Source: Eubacterium sp. UBA5416
GTDB lineage: Bacteria; Bacillota; Clostridia; Lachnospirales; Lachnospiraceae
NCBI GenBank assembly: GCA_002409525.1
Contig: DHNM01000024.1
Span: forward strand, 1-18,696
Length of the DNA stretch: 18,696 nt
Direction of reading: 5' to 3'
The notes under the pieces are model-generated. The model had not been told where the DNA came from and did no database searches. It was given only the letters and a program-made list of their open reading frames with translations. The position numbers and the translations under genes were made by a program. Within the stretch, counting starts at the first letter, position 1; every line of letters starts with the position of its first letter. Below are positions 1 through 6,697 of the stretch, piece by piece.

Positions 1-26
1 GCGTCTGCCTGTTCCGCCACGCCGGC
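1..26 (-). tRNA. tRNA-Leu, 5' part only (cut by window edge)
   Basis: On the minus strand the first 26 nt read GCCGGCGTGGCGGAACAGGC followed by AGACGC. This is the acceptor 5' arm and D-arm start typical of bacterial tRNA-Leu (GTGGCGGAA...GGCAGACGC). The anticodon lies outside the window, so the isoacceptor is unknown. It follows tRNA-Val by 18 nt and is probably co-transcribed with it. Confidence 0.8.
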
Positions 27-27
27 A

Positions 28-43
28 TAAACCTTTCGGTTTA
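28..43 (-). other. Small hairpin between tRNA-Val and tRNA-Leu
   Basis: The minus strand reads TAAACC-GAAA-GGTTTA, a perfect 6-bp stem closed by a GNRA-type tetraloop. It fills nearly all of the 18-nt spacer between the two tRNAs. No U-tract follows, so it is not an intrinsic terminator. It may guide processing of the dicistronic precursor; that role is inference. Confidence 0.45.
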
Positions 44-44
44 G

Positions 45-117
45 TGGGACCTATAGGGCTCGAACCTATGACCCTATGCTTGTAAGGCAGATGCTCTCCC
101 AGCTGAGCTAAGATCCC
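45..117 (-). tRNA. tRNA-Val(TAC)
   Basis: The 73-nt minus-strand cloverleaf has acceptor arms GGGATCT/AGGTCCC (one G-T pair), a D-arm TAGCTCAGCTGGGAGAGC, anticodon loop CTTACAA giving anticodon TAC, and a T-arm with GGTTCGAGCC. The anticodon stem has one mismatch by my reading. The 3' end is A followed by CTAAAC, so CCA is not encoded and must be added enzymatically. A near-consensus promoter lies about 50 nt upstream. Confidence 0.93.
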
Positions 118-164
118 AATTAATTCGCTGTCGATTTATGTTGCTTCCCTTAACCGACTTGCTT

Positions 165-194
165 ATTATACTATTAAAACGCTCCTTTTGTCAA
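165..194 (-). promoter_or_regulatory. Sigma-A promoter of the tRNA-Val/tRNA-Leu unit
   Basis: On the minus strand there is TTGACA (189-194), an 18-bp spacer, and TATAAT (165-170). Both hexamers match the vegetative consensus exactly. It lies 23 bp past the DUF3006 stop codon and fires toward the tRNAs. Confidence 0.85.
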
Positions 195-216
195 TAGGTA
201 ATTTCATAAATTGTGA

Positions 217-432
217 TTATTTTTTCAACAATTTACGAAACAGTTCTTCTGCAGCTTTTTTTCTCCTTTTTGTCTCCTCATCCAGGATCATTGCTTTTTT
301 GTTATCATACTCGATTACATCACCATCAACGGGACAAGACTCAAATTCAGATACCGGTATATTCAGCATCTTTTTATCCTCTGTCTCACATACTGCTATA
401 TTACCCTCCAATCGATCCACAATCAGTTTCAC
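217..432 (-). CDS. DUF3006 domain protein (71 aa)
   Basis: This small charged protein starts MKLIVDRLEGNIAVCETE, the pattern of the DUF3006 family (IVDRxEGxxAVxE, then an IPxSxFP-like stretch and GDV). These are short proteins of unknown biochemical role found in Firmicutes, often next to ComEC/Rec2-like metallo-beta-lactamase proteins, as here. The C-terminal third is rich in Lys, Arg and Glu (KRRKKAAEELFRKLLKK) and probably forms a basic amphipathic helix. The start is GTG, chosen because AGGAGG lies at 441-446 with 8-nt spacing. It lies 27 nt after the MBL lipoprotein gene and is surely co-transcribed with it. No function is established; a partner or accessory of the neighbouring enzyme is inference. 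Confidence 0.85.
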   Translation of the reverse strand: MKLIVDRLEGNIAVCETEDKKMLNIPVSEFESCPVDGDVIEYDNKKAMILDEETKRRKKAAEELFRKLLKK

Positions 433-459
433 TTGCTACACCTCCTGCAATCATAATAG

Positions 460-1638
460 TTACTGAGGGGGATTACAAACGCTGCAAGGCTCTAATCCCC
501 TGTCGCGTGCTTCCGATAATCTGACTTCAATATCACCGCTTTTTAAGTATCTGCAGCCGGCCACGTGATATTTTGTTCCTGAGTTCGTAATATGCACGAT
601 AGGATCCTGCTCAGCCCCGGATGAATTTTCCTCTGATATTGTATTCTCCTTCTCCTGATCGGTATTGACTTCTGCCTGGGAAGATACGCCTCCTGCCGTT
701 ACAGGAGCACCGTTTACATTCCAGGAAATATGCGCACCGTCGCTGGACGCTATAATTGTGCCCTGCTGATCTGTTCGAAATACCTGGATATTGTGCTGTG
801 CGAATCTCTGTAAAACCTCCTGATCGGGATGTCCATACTGATTGTCCACCCCGCAGCTGATCACTGCATATGCCGGAGCCACTGCGTTTAACATTTCTTC
901 CGAATTGGATGTTTTGCTTCCATGATGTCCGGACTTCCACACATCAGCCTTCAGATCTATACCGGAACTTACGATATCACTTTCTGCAGGCCCTTCTGCA
1001 TCGCCTGTCATGACAAAGCTGTTGTTTCCATACACCAGTTTAATCCCAACCGACCAGTTGTTCAGATTATCTCCATAGTCAACATCTGGTTTCGGTGACA
1101 AAACAGTGAACTTCGCGTCACCAAGCCGGTATTCCTGCCCGATATCTGCCTGCGTAATCTCAAGTCCCTTGTCCTGGACTGCATTGAGAACATCCATATA
1201 GGTCTTAGATGTATGAACTTTCTCAGGCAGTATGACATTCCCGATTTCAAACGAACGAATCACATCGTCAAGGCCGCCGATATGGTCTTCATGAGGATGT
1301 GTACCGATCACATAATCCAGCCGCACAATTCCCTGCTGCTGCAAATAGGATACAACATTCTTTCCATCTTCATTCTTACCGGCATCGACCAGCATGGCTG
1401 CGTCAGATGTCTTAATCAATATGCTGTCTGCCTGACCGACATCCAGGAAATGCACTTCCAGCGGTGGTTCTGCTTCATACTGCGCGTGTGAATCTTTCTG
1501 TGATACTGCCTGTACCTCTGAATTGAATGACTGTTCTGAAGCACATCCTGCATTCAATACCAGTAATACAAGAAACACCATCTTGCAAAGACGGCGAAAT
1601 AGTGAGGCTTTCTCTTTTTCTGTCGATTTAAATGCCAC
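460..1638 (-). CDS. MBL-fold lipoprotein, ComEC/Rec2-like hydrolase domain, C-terminal Cys motif
   Basis: The protein has 392 aa. Residues 12-32 form a lipoprotein signal: RR, a hydrophobic stretch and the lipobox LNAGC with Cys32, so it should be anchored outside the membrane. Residues about 60-310 are a metallo-beta-lactamase fold of the ComEC/Rec2 type: FLDVGQADSILI, the metal motif THPHEDH (His114, His116, Asp118, His119), TGDAEG and GHHGS. Such domains are predicted nucleases or phosphodiesterases; the ComEC membrane channel itself is absent. After a Ser/Glu-rich linker, about 345-392 carries KYHVAGCRYL...EPCSVC, a His/Cys pattern like Ada-type zinc-binding tails seen in related proteins. 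The start is GTG behind a modest AAGGGG; the internal Met20 would remove the basic part of the signal. It sits just behind the tRNA-Glu terminator with no room for an obvious promoter. Substrate is unknown; extracellular DNA is plausible. Confidence 0.88.
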   Translation of the reverse strand: MAFKSTEKEKASLFRRLCKMVFLVLLVLNAGCASEQSFNSEVQAVSQKDSHAQYEAEPPLEVHFLDVGQADSILIKTSDAAMLVDAGKNEDGKNVVSYLQQQGIVRLDYVIGTHPHEDHIGGLDDVIRSFEIGNVILPEKVHTSKTYMDVLNAVQDKGLEITQADIGQEYRLGDAKFTVLSPKPDVDYGDNLNNWSVGIKLVYGNNSFVMTGDAEGPAESDIVSSGIDLKADVWKSGHHGSKTSNSEEMLNAVAPAYAVISCGVDNQYGHPDQEVLQRFAQHNIQVFRTDQQGTIIASSDGAHISWNVNGAPVTAGGVSSQAEVNTDQEKENTISEENSSGAEQDPIVHITNSGTKYHVAGCRYLKSGDIEVRLSEARDRGLEPCSVCNPPQ

Positions 1639-1661
1639 CTGAAAACCCCTTTCCCTTATGT

Positions 1662-1694
1662 AAAAAAACAGCTGAAAGCTTATGCCTTCAGCTG
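1662..1694 (-). terminator. Rho-independent terminator of tRNA-Glu
   Basis: On the minus strand CAGCTGAA (1694-1687) pairs with TTCAGCTG (1676-1669) across a short loop and is followed by seven T (1668-1662). It begins 3 nt past the mature tRNA-Glu end and stops only 23 nt before the GTG of the MBL lipoprotein. Confidence 0.9.
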
Positions 1695-1696
1695 AG

Positions 1697-1768
1697 TAGT
1701 AGATAGGGGAATCGAACCCCTGATTCCGCCGTGAGAGGGCGGCGTCTTAACCGCTTGACCAATCTACC
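1697..1768 (-). tRNA. tRNA-Glu(CTC)
   Basis: The 72-nt minus-strand cloverleaf has acceptor arms GGTAGAT/ATCTACT (first pair G-T), D-arm TTGGTCAAGCGGTTAAGAC, anticodon stem CGCCG/CGGCG with loop CCTCTCA giving anticodon CTC, and T-arm GGGGTTCGATTCCCC. CCA is not encoded. The form matches bacterial tRNA-Glu, here the GAG-reading isoacceptor. It has its own promoter and terminator. Confidence 0.92.
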
Positions 1769-1778
1769 TTGCTCAATT

Positions 1779-1807
1779 ATAATAACTCATTTCTCGGGAA
1801 AATGCAA
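1779..1807 (-). promoter_or_regulatory. Promoter of tRNA-Glu
   Basis: The minus strand has TTGCAT (1802-1807), a 17-bp spacer and TATTAT (1779-1784), 10 bp before the tRNA 5' end. A second hexamer TATAAT overlaps at 1776-1781 with a 20-bp spacer. Confidence 0.7.
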
Positions 1808-1881
1808 GCCTTTTTTCAAGTTTTTTTAAAAAACTGAATTTTCACTACATTAACCCGGGCAAATGAGAAGGTATAACTTTA

Positions 1882-3105
1882 TCAGGAAAGATCTGAATAT
1901 ATCTTTACAATCTGAAGCAGCATTTCCACTACAATATCCATGCCTTCTACAGTTACATGTTCAAACGGACCATGGAACGCATACCCTCCGGTTCCGAGAT
2001 TTGGGCAGGGAAGTCCCATAAAGCTTAATCTGGCTCCGTCCGTACCACCGCGAATAGCTTCTACCTTTGGATTTGTTCCGGCAGCTTTCGCAGCTTTTTT
2101 TGCATTTTCAATCAGATGAAGACAGGGTTCAATTTTTTCTTTCATATTATAATACTGATCTTTTAGTTTCAGGCTTACCGTGCCTTCGCCGTACTTTTCA
2201 TTCATCTGATCAGTTATCCGGCCAATGAGCTGTTTTTTCTCTTCGAATTTATCACGGTCATGATCGCGTATGATATATTCCATATGAGCATTGGCAACAT
2301 CACCTGACAGCTTCAGCAAATGGAAAAATCCCTCATATCCTTCCGTCATTTCCGGAGTTTCTTCCTTTGGAAGCATGGACTGCACCTCACAAGCCACAGA
2401 TACAGCATTAACCATAATATCTTTCGCATCACCCGGATGAACATTTACTCCTGTGATATCAAGTTTTGCGGAAGCTGCGTTAAAATTTTCATATTCAATT
2501 CCGCCTTCAGCGCCACCGTCTACTGTATATGCATAATCAGCGCCAAAGGATTTTACATCGAAGTGATCCGCCCCGGCTCCTACTTCTTCGTCGGGCGTAA
2601 ACCCGATACACAGCTTTCCATGTGCAATGTTTTCCTTCCTGATGCGTTCCAGCATAGTCATGATCTCGGCGACGCCTGATTTGTCATCGCTTCCCAGAAT
2701 TGTTGTTCCGTCAGAAGTGATCAGTGTCCTGCCTTTTAGATCAGCAAGATGCGGAAATAATTTTACTTCCAGTTTTCTTCCTGAATCTCCAAGATCCAGA
2801 TCTCTGCCATCGTAATTCTCATGAATCTGTGGATTTACTTTATGATCCGCAAAATCAGACACGGTATCCATGTGTGAAATTAATCCGATTGCAGGTGCCT
2901 TTTCACAGCCTCCCGTCGCCGGAAGTGTTGCGTAGACATAGCATTTGTCATCCACCCTGGCATCCTTTAATCCAAGTTTCTGTAATTCATCCACGAGTAC
3001 CCTGGCAAGATTAAACTGCACTTTTGTGGTGGGGACAGTTTCACTGTCATCGTCACTCGCTGTAGGTATCACTACATACTTTAAAAGTCTTTCATAAGCT
3101 TTCAT
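1882..3105 (-). CDS. pepT: Peptidase T (tripeptide aminopeptidase)
   Basis: PepT is a cytoplasmic M20-family zinc metallopeptidase that removes the N-terminal residue of tripeptides. The 407-aa length fits the family. Visible motifs are HMDT (His78, Asp80), GSDDKSG near 140, TPDEEVGAG (Glu173 and Glu174 as base and ligand), VDGG (Asp near 196) and the late AFHGPFEH with the last His ligand near 379. These positions match those known for enterobacterial PepT. I chose the ATG at 3103-3105 because AAGGAGGG lies just upstream (3111-3117) and the numbering fits; an upstream in-frame Met would add 10 residues without a good site. It lies 40 nt behind csoR with no promoter between, so the pair should be one operon. 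No good intrinsic terminator follows. Confidence 0.95.
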   Translation of the reverse strand: MKAYERLLKYVVIPTASDDDSETVPTTKVQFNLARVLVDELQKLGLKDARVDDKCYVYATLPATGGCEKAPAIGLISHMDTVSDFADHKVNPQIHENYDGRDLDLGDSGRKLEVKLFPHLADLKGRTLITSDGTTILGSDDKSGVAEIMTMLERIRKENIAHGKLCIGFTPDEEVGAGADHFDVKSFGADYAYTVDGGAEGGIEYENFNAASAKLDITGVNVHPGDAKDIMVNAVSVACEVQSMLPKEETPEMTEGYEGFFHLLKLSGDVANAHMEYIIRDHDRDKFEEKKQLIGRITDQMNEKYGEGTVSLKLKDQYYNMKEKIEPCLHLIENAKKAAKAAGTNPKVEAIRGGTDGARLSFMGLPCPNLGTGGYAFHGPFEHVTVEGMDIVVEMLLQIVKIYSDLS

Positions 3106-3145
3106 CGTTCCCTCCTTTTCCCTTGCAGGCTGCATATTGATCTCA

Positions 3146-3451
3146 TTATTTCATTAGTTTCTTAATTGTATCGCATAGTTCATCAACGACTGCTTCATCG
3201 CCGTCTTTTATATCATCCACAACACATGTCTTGATGTGGTTTGTCAGCAGCTCACGGTTAAATGCGTTCAGAGCGGACTGAATAGCGGCTACCTGTGTCA
3301 GAATATCTACACAGTATCTGTCGTTGTCGACCATGCTTTTGACGCCTCGAACCTGACCTTCGATCCGGTTCAGCCGATTAATCAGCTTTTTGTATTCTTC
3401 CTCTTCTCTGTGTTTTGTTTTCACACAGCAGCAATGCGCTTCTTCAGCCAT
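3146..3451 (-). CDS. csoR: CsoR-family copper-sensing repressor
   Basis: This 101-aa all-helical protein belongs to the CsoR/RcnR/FrmR (DUF156) family of metal-sensing repressors that release DNA on binding Cu(I). The core RLNRIEGQVRGVKSMV is typical. The ligand triad is Cys47 (RYCVDIL), His72 and Cys76 (NHIKTC), with gaps of 25 and 4 residues identical to the Cu(I) triad of characterised CsoR proteins. Persulfide sensors (CstR) lack the His, so copper is favoured. An N-terminal HCCC cluster (6-9) and Cys93 may be further ligands. The start ATG (3449-3451) is set by GGAGG 8 nt upstream; an in-frame GTG three codons earlier overlaps that site. It is preceded by a consensus promoter and a CsoR-type palindrome and followed by pepT. 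No copper pump or chaperone gene is adjacent. Confidence 0.92.
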   Translation of the reverse strand: MAEEAHCCCVKTKHREEEEYKKLINRLNRIEGQVRGVKSMVDNDRYCVDILTQVAAIQSALNAFNRELLTNHIKTCVVDDIKDGDEAVVDELCDTIKKLMK

Positions 3452-3465
3452 ATATATCACCTCCC

Positions 3466-3489
3466 GGGGTACATACCCCTCGTAGGTAT
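3466..3489 (-). promoter_or_regulatory. Putative CsoR operator
   Basis: At 3473-3489 the minus strand reads ATACCTACGAGGGGTAT, close to the ATACCC-TACGGGGGTAT sites bound by Bacillus CsoR. It abuts the -10 box and covers the expected transcription start. A second overlapping inverted repeat, GGGGTA-CA-TACCCC, lies at 3466-3479. Together they support autorepression relieved by copper. Assignment rests on remembered consensus and context. Confidence 0.75.
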
Positions 3490-3518
3490 ATCATATCAGA
3501 GACCGTCATTTTCGTCAA
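3490..3518 (-). promoter_or_regulatory. csoR-pepT promoter
   Basis: The minus strand has TTGACG (3513-3518), a 17-bp spacer and TATGAT (3490-3495), directly followed by the CsoR-like palindrome. Confidence 0.82.
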
Positions 3519-3558
3519 GAACACAAATGATTACACATCCATTTATTACATTTATATT

Positions 3559-3587
3559 TTGTGCTCAAATGGAGAAAACTATAACAT
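3559..3587 (+). promoter_or_regulatory. Possible promoter of the CmpB-like gene
   Basis: TTGTGC (3559-3564), a 17-bp spacer and TAACAT (3582-3587) lie about 75 nt before the start codon. The hexamers are only partial matches, but this is the best candidate in the divergent gap between csoR and the plus-strand gene. Confidence 0.4.
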
Positions 3588-3661
3588 AATAAATGGGTTA
3601 ATGTTAAAAAATTCTTTAGACCCAAAAAAAGTGACCGTGAAAGGATAAAAAGGACAGCGTT

Positions 3662-4153
3662 ATGAACAACCGAAAAAATTGGTTAATGAAGAACTTGATA
3701 CTCTTTTTGACGGGATATTGTATTTACTTGTCGATAGAAGTCACTTTCAGAGGATACAGCTACCGTCTTATGGGAATTGTCGGAGGACTCTCTATGATCG
3801 CCCTATCAGAAATCTCCACAGTCCTTCAAAATACAGAGCAGCTTCCTCTTAAAATGCTGATGGGTGCTGTTGTCATCACATGTCTGGAATTAGTTTCCGG
3901 AACTTTTGCGTTATTTGTACTGGATATCCGCATGTGGGACTACAGTGGATTATGGATGAGCGCACTCGCAGGGCTGGTTTGTCCCCTATATTCACTCTTC
4001 TGGTTTTTTCTGTCAGGATTCGGAATTATTTTTGCCGACAGCCTTGATTATTATGTATTCGGTGAAGGTGAACGGCCGGCATATCGTATAGGAAAGTGGA
4101 AGATTTCTCTGCCTGCAAGACATACGGAAACGAATGCAAAAATTTCTCAATAA
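3662..4153 (+). CDS. Putative ABC-transporter type IV membrane protein (CmpB-like)
   Basis: This 163-aa integral membrane protein has about four hydrophobic segments, near residues 10-28, 36-52, 64-87 and 97-125, and a short polar C-terminal tail. The pattern RGYSYRLMGIVGG ... RMWDYSGLW...CPLYSLFWFFLS matches the family annotated as putative ABC-transporter type IV (ABC_trans_CmpB), widespread in Lachnospiraceae and other Clostridia. No ATPase or partner gene is nearby, and transport has not been shown for the family to my knowledge. The ATG follows AAAAGGA with good spacing. Its last 7 bp, including the stop codon, overlap the 3' end of pheA on the opposite strand. It is the only plus-strand gene between the left edge and the SleC-like gene. 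Confidence 0.82.
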   Translation: MNNRKNWLMKNLILFLTGYCIYLSIEVTFRGYSYRLMGIVGGLSMIALSEISTVLQNTEQLPLKMLMGAVVITCLELVSGTFALFVLDIRMWDYSGLWMSALAGLVCPLYSLFWFFLSGFGIIFADSLDYYVFGEGERPAYRIGKWKISLPARHTETNAKISQ

Positions 4154-5274
4154 TTTCCCAGTATATGGAGTTTATCGGCCTCGTTTCGAATTCCGATCAG
4201 TGCATTTTTCACTGCAGGATCTGCCATACTGCCTTCAAAATCGAGGAAAAAACGATATTCGAAATTTCCGTCACGGATAGGGCGTGATTCAATTTTGGTC
4301 ATATTCAAATCGTTATAGATCAGATTTGATAAAGTACTGTAAAGGGAACCGCTCTTATGAGGCAGCTCAAAGCAAATGGAAATCTTATCTGCACCTTTCA
4401 CGATATAATTCTGATTAGAAACTACGATAAATCTGGTTGAGTTTGTCTCGGTAGACAGTTGTCTATCTTCCAGCTTTTTCAGACCGAATAACTCCCCGGC
4501 TGAGTGACTGGCAATGGCAGCCTGATGAATATCACAGTCACAGGCGACCTTCCTGGCAGCTACAGCGGTATTTAAAAGCTTTTTCTGATCCCAGTCCGGA
4601 TGGACTTTCAGATATTCTCTACACTGGGCAAGAGCCTGCGGATGAGAATATACCGTATCTATGTCTGATATATCTGCCTCGGGAAGACCCAGCAGCTCAT
4701 GTTCAATGGGAAGAATCTGTTCTCCCACAATATACACGGGATATTCAAGAATCAGGTCATAGATATCCTGAACGATCCCGGCCGTCGAGTTCTCTATTGG
4801 AACTACCGCATAGTCCGCCTGTTTTTCTGCGACAAGCCGTATGGCTTCCTCCCACGTGTCGACATGTACGTTTTGTACCTGTTCTCCAAAGAATGTTTTC
4901 GCCGCCTCAGAAGCATAAGCTCCCTCGAGTCCCTGATAGATTACCTTAACACCTTTTACAGGCAGACAATCCACCCGGATGTAGTTCGAGAACAGGTCCT
5001 TATGAGCGGCAAGAAGCTGATATTGGTGTATTCTGCTGATAGACATGGTCTGACGGATAATTTCACAGATCCCCTTTGCATTGAATTCACCGGAAGCAGA
5101 TTCACTGAGCTGCTTTAATTTTGCGTTTTCTCTTTCCTGATCGAATACAGGTTTTCCCGTTTCAATCTTATATTCAGCCACTTCACTTGTGAGGCTCATA
5201 CGGCGCTCAAACAGTTTCTGTATCTGACCATCAATAGAGTCTATTTCGTTCCTTATTTTTCCTAAATCAGACAT
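4147..5274 (-). CDS. pheA: Bifunctional chorismate mutase/prephenate dehydratase (P-protein)
   Basis: PheA turns chorismate into prephenate and then phenylpyruvate, the committed steps to phenylalanine. The 375-aa protein has the usual three parts. An AroQ chorismate mutase spans 1-90 (IRNEIDSIDGQIQKLFERR, with the later QEREN). A prephenate dehydratase spans about 108-285 (YQGLEGAYAS, VVPIENSTAGIV, SHPQALAQC, and NSTRF with catalytic Thr280). A C-terminal ACT domain spans about 297-370 (ELPHKSGSLY and ESRP, the two phenylalanine-binding motifs), so feedback inhibition by phenylalanine is expected. The ATG shares one base with the pyrI stop codon (TAATG), which implies translational coupling. 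The 3' end overlaps the convergent CmpB-like gene by 7 bp. Placement behind pyrBI is unusual. Confidence 0.97.
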   Translation of the reverse strand: MSDLGKIRNEIDSIDGQIQKLFERRMSLTSEVAEYKIETGKPVFDQERENAKLKQLSESASGEFNAKGICEIIRQTMSISRIHQYQLLAAHKDLFSNYIRVDCLPVKGVKVIYQGLEGAYASEAAKTFFGEQVQNVHVDTWEEAIRLVAEKQADYAVVPIENSTAGIVQDIYDLILEYPVYIVGEQILPIEHELLGLPEADISDIDTVYSHPQALAQCREYLKVHPDWDQKKLLNTAVAARKVACDCDIHQAAIASHSAGELFGLKKLEDRQLSTETNSTRFIVVSNQNYIVKGADKISICFELPHKSGSLYSTLSNLIYNDLNMTKIESRPIRDGNFEYRFFLDFEGSMADPAVKNALIGIRNEADKLHILGNY

Positions 5275-5708
5275 TATTTCTCATTTCCATGATATTTTTC
5301 TTCACAATACTGGCAGCGGTAAATCTCCTTTTCGGAATCAGATAGTATAAAAACCTGATCCAGCTCCTGTTCAATCGAGGTGATGCAGCGTGGATTTTTG
5401 CACTTAATGACATTTACCACTTTCTTCGGAAGATGAAGTTCCTTTTTCTCGGAGATCTCACCATCTTCGATGATGTTCACTGTGATGTTGTGGTCGATAA
5501 AACCCAGAATGTCGAGATCCATCATGTCCACAGGGCACTCGACCTTCAGGATATCTTTTTTTCCCATCTTATTACTCCTGGCATTCTTTATGATCGCAAC
5601 TGTGCAGTCCAGTTTGTCCAGCTCAAGGTCATGATAGATTGTCATAGCTTTTCCTGCCTCGATGTGATCTAATACAAATCCCTCTGATATCTTTCCGACA
5701 TTTAACAT
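5274..5708 (-). CDS. pyrI: Aspartate carbamoyltransferase regulatory subunit
   Basis: PyrI binds nucleotide effectors and joins PyrB catalytic trimers into the allosteric ATCase holoenzyme. The 144-aa length is near the family norm. The N-terminal effector domain (1-100) is followed by the zinc domain with four cysteines, Cys103 and Cys108 (CKNPRC) and Cys132 and Cys135 (CQYC), which hold the structural zinc contacting PyrB. The start overlaps the end of pyrB by 7 bp and its stop overlaps the pheA start by 1 bp, so the three genes form one coupled operon. Its presence implies a CTP/ATP-regulated class B-type ATCase, unlike Bacillus, which lacks PyrI. Confidence 0.97.
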   Translation of the reverse strand: MLNVGKISEGFVLDHIEAGKAMTIYHDLELDKLDCTVAIIKNARSNKMGKKDILKVECPVDMMDLDILGFIDHNITVNIIEDGEISEKKELHLPKKVVNVIKCKNPRCITSIEQELDQVFILSDSEKEIYRCQYCEEKYHGNEK

Positions 5709-6622
5709 ACTTTCACCTCCAGGAGTGTAAGAATCAACGCCATTCGAATATAAACACCATATTGAACCTGACTAAAATAAGCAGCCCTGGGATCTTTATC
5801 AACTTCCACAGAGATCTCGTTGACACGTGGAAGCGGATGTAGGATATACATGTCATCTTTCGCCAGTTTCATCTTTTCTTCATCCAGAATATAGAAATTC
5901 TTCATTCTCAGATAGTCTTCCTCGTTAAAGAAACGTTCCTTCTGAACACGAGTCATATATAAAATATCAAGCTTTGGAAGTGCATCCTCGAGTCTGATCA
6001 CTTCCTCAAACTCCACATGATTTGCCCTAAGGACATCCTCGCGGATATAATCCGGGATCTTAAGTTCTTCCGGTGAAATCAGCACAAATTTCACCCCTGT
6101 ATAGCGAATCAGTGCACTGATCAGAGAGTGGACCGTACGCCCGAACTTCAGATCTCCGCAGAGACCAATTGTAAGCCCGTCTAATCTGTGCTTTAATGAG
6201 CGAATCGTCATCAGATCAGTCAGTGTCTGCGTCGGGTGCTGATGTCCGCCATCGCCTGCATTGATCACAGGAATATGGGAATTGGCAGCAGCTACGAGCG
6301 GAGCTCCTTCTTTTGGATGCCTCATCGCACAAATATCAGCGAAGCAGCTGATCACACGGATTGTATCAGCCACACTCTCCCCTTTCGAGACTGAACTGGA
6401 TGCTGCAGACGAAAATCCAATTACAGTTCCGCCGAGATTCTGCATCGCTGTCTCAAAACTCAGCCTTGTCCGGGTGCTTGGTTCATAGAATAACGTGGCT
6501 ATCTTCTTTCCGTCACATGCGTGTGCATACTTCTTTGGATTCTTTTCGATATCGGCAGCCAGATCCATCATCTGATCCAGTTCTTCCACAGAAAAATCCA
6601 GAGGGCTCATCAAATGTCGCAT
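5702..6622 (-). CDS. pyrB: Aspartate carbamoyltransferase catalytic subunit
   Basis: PyrB condenses carbamoyl phosphate and aspartate to carbamoyl aspartate, the second step of pyrimidine synthesis. The 306-aa protein shows the carbamoyl-phosphate site FYEPSTRTR (49-53 is STRTR), SVSKGES (74-loop Lys near 80), GDGGHQHPTQ (His129 region), the aspartate-side VQKER segment and HPLPR (262-266). The start ATG is preceded by AGGAGG. The gene opens the pyrB-pyrI-pheA operon and has its own promoter in the 75-bp gap behind nrdJ. The leader of roughly 30-40 nt is too short for a PyrR-type attenuator, so control must be by other means or by enzyme allostery. Confidence 0.98.
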   Translation of the reverse strand: MRHLMSPLDFSVEELDQMMDLAADIEKNPKKYAHACDGKKIATLFYEPSTRTRLSFETAMQNLGGTVIGFSSAASSSVSKGESVADTIRVISCFADICAMRHPKEGAPLVAAANSHIPVINAGDGGHQHPTQTLTDLMTIRSLKHRLDGLTIGLCGDLKFGRTVHSLISALIRYTGVKFVLISPEELKIPDYIREDVLRANHVEFEEVIRLEDALPKLDILYMTRVQKERFFNEEDYLRMKNFYILDEEKMKLAKDDMYILHPLPRVNEISVEVDKDPRAAYFSQVQYGVYIRMALILTLLEVKVC

Positions 6623-6661
6623 ATATACCTCCTAAAAAGTTTGTAATTTTTACCTTGGTCT

Positions 6662-6690
6662 ATAGTATAACTTCTCAGAAGAAAATGCAA
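6662..6690 (-). promoter_or_regulatory. pyrB-pyrI-pheA promoter
   Basis: The minus strand has TTGCAT (6685-6690), a 17-bp spacer and TACTAT (6662-6667), immediately downstream of the nrdJ stop codon. The spacer contains the small inverted repeat CTTCTGAGAAG. Confidence 0.65.
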
Positions 6691-6697
6691 GGAAAAC

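Noticed and set aside
611..940. 109-aa minus-strand frame inside the MBL lipoprotein gene
   Set aside because: It is a frame-shifted shadow of the real gene with no recognisable motifs.
1818..1835. AT-only palindrome (AGTTTTTT/AAAAAACT) as a pepT terminator
   Set aside because: There is no loop or GC in the stem, and the minus-strand sequence beyond it is A-rich rather than T-rich.
3106..3135. N-terminal 10-residue extension of PepT
   Set aside because: The strong AAGGAGGG fits only the inner ATG, and catalytic residue numbering matches the family with that start.
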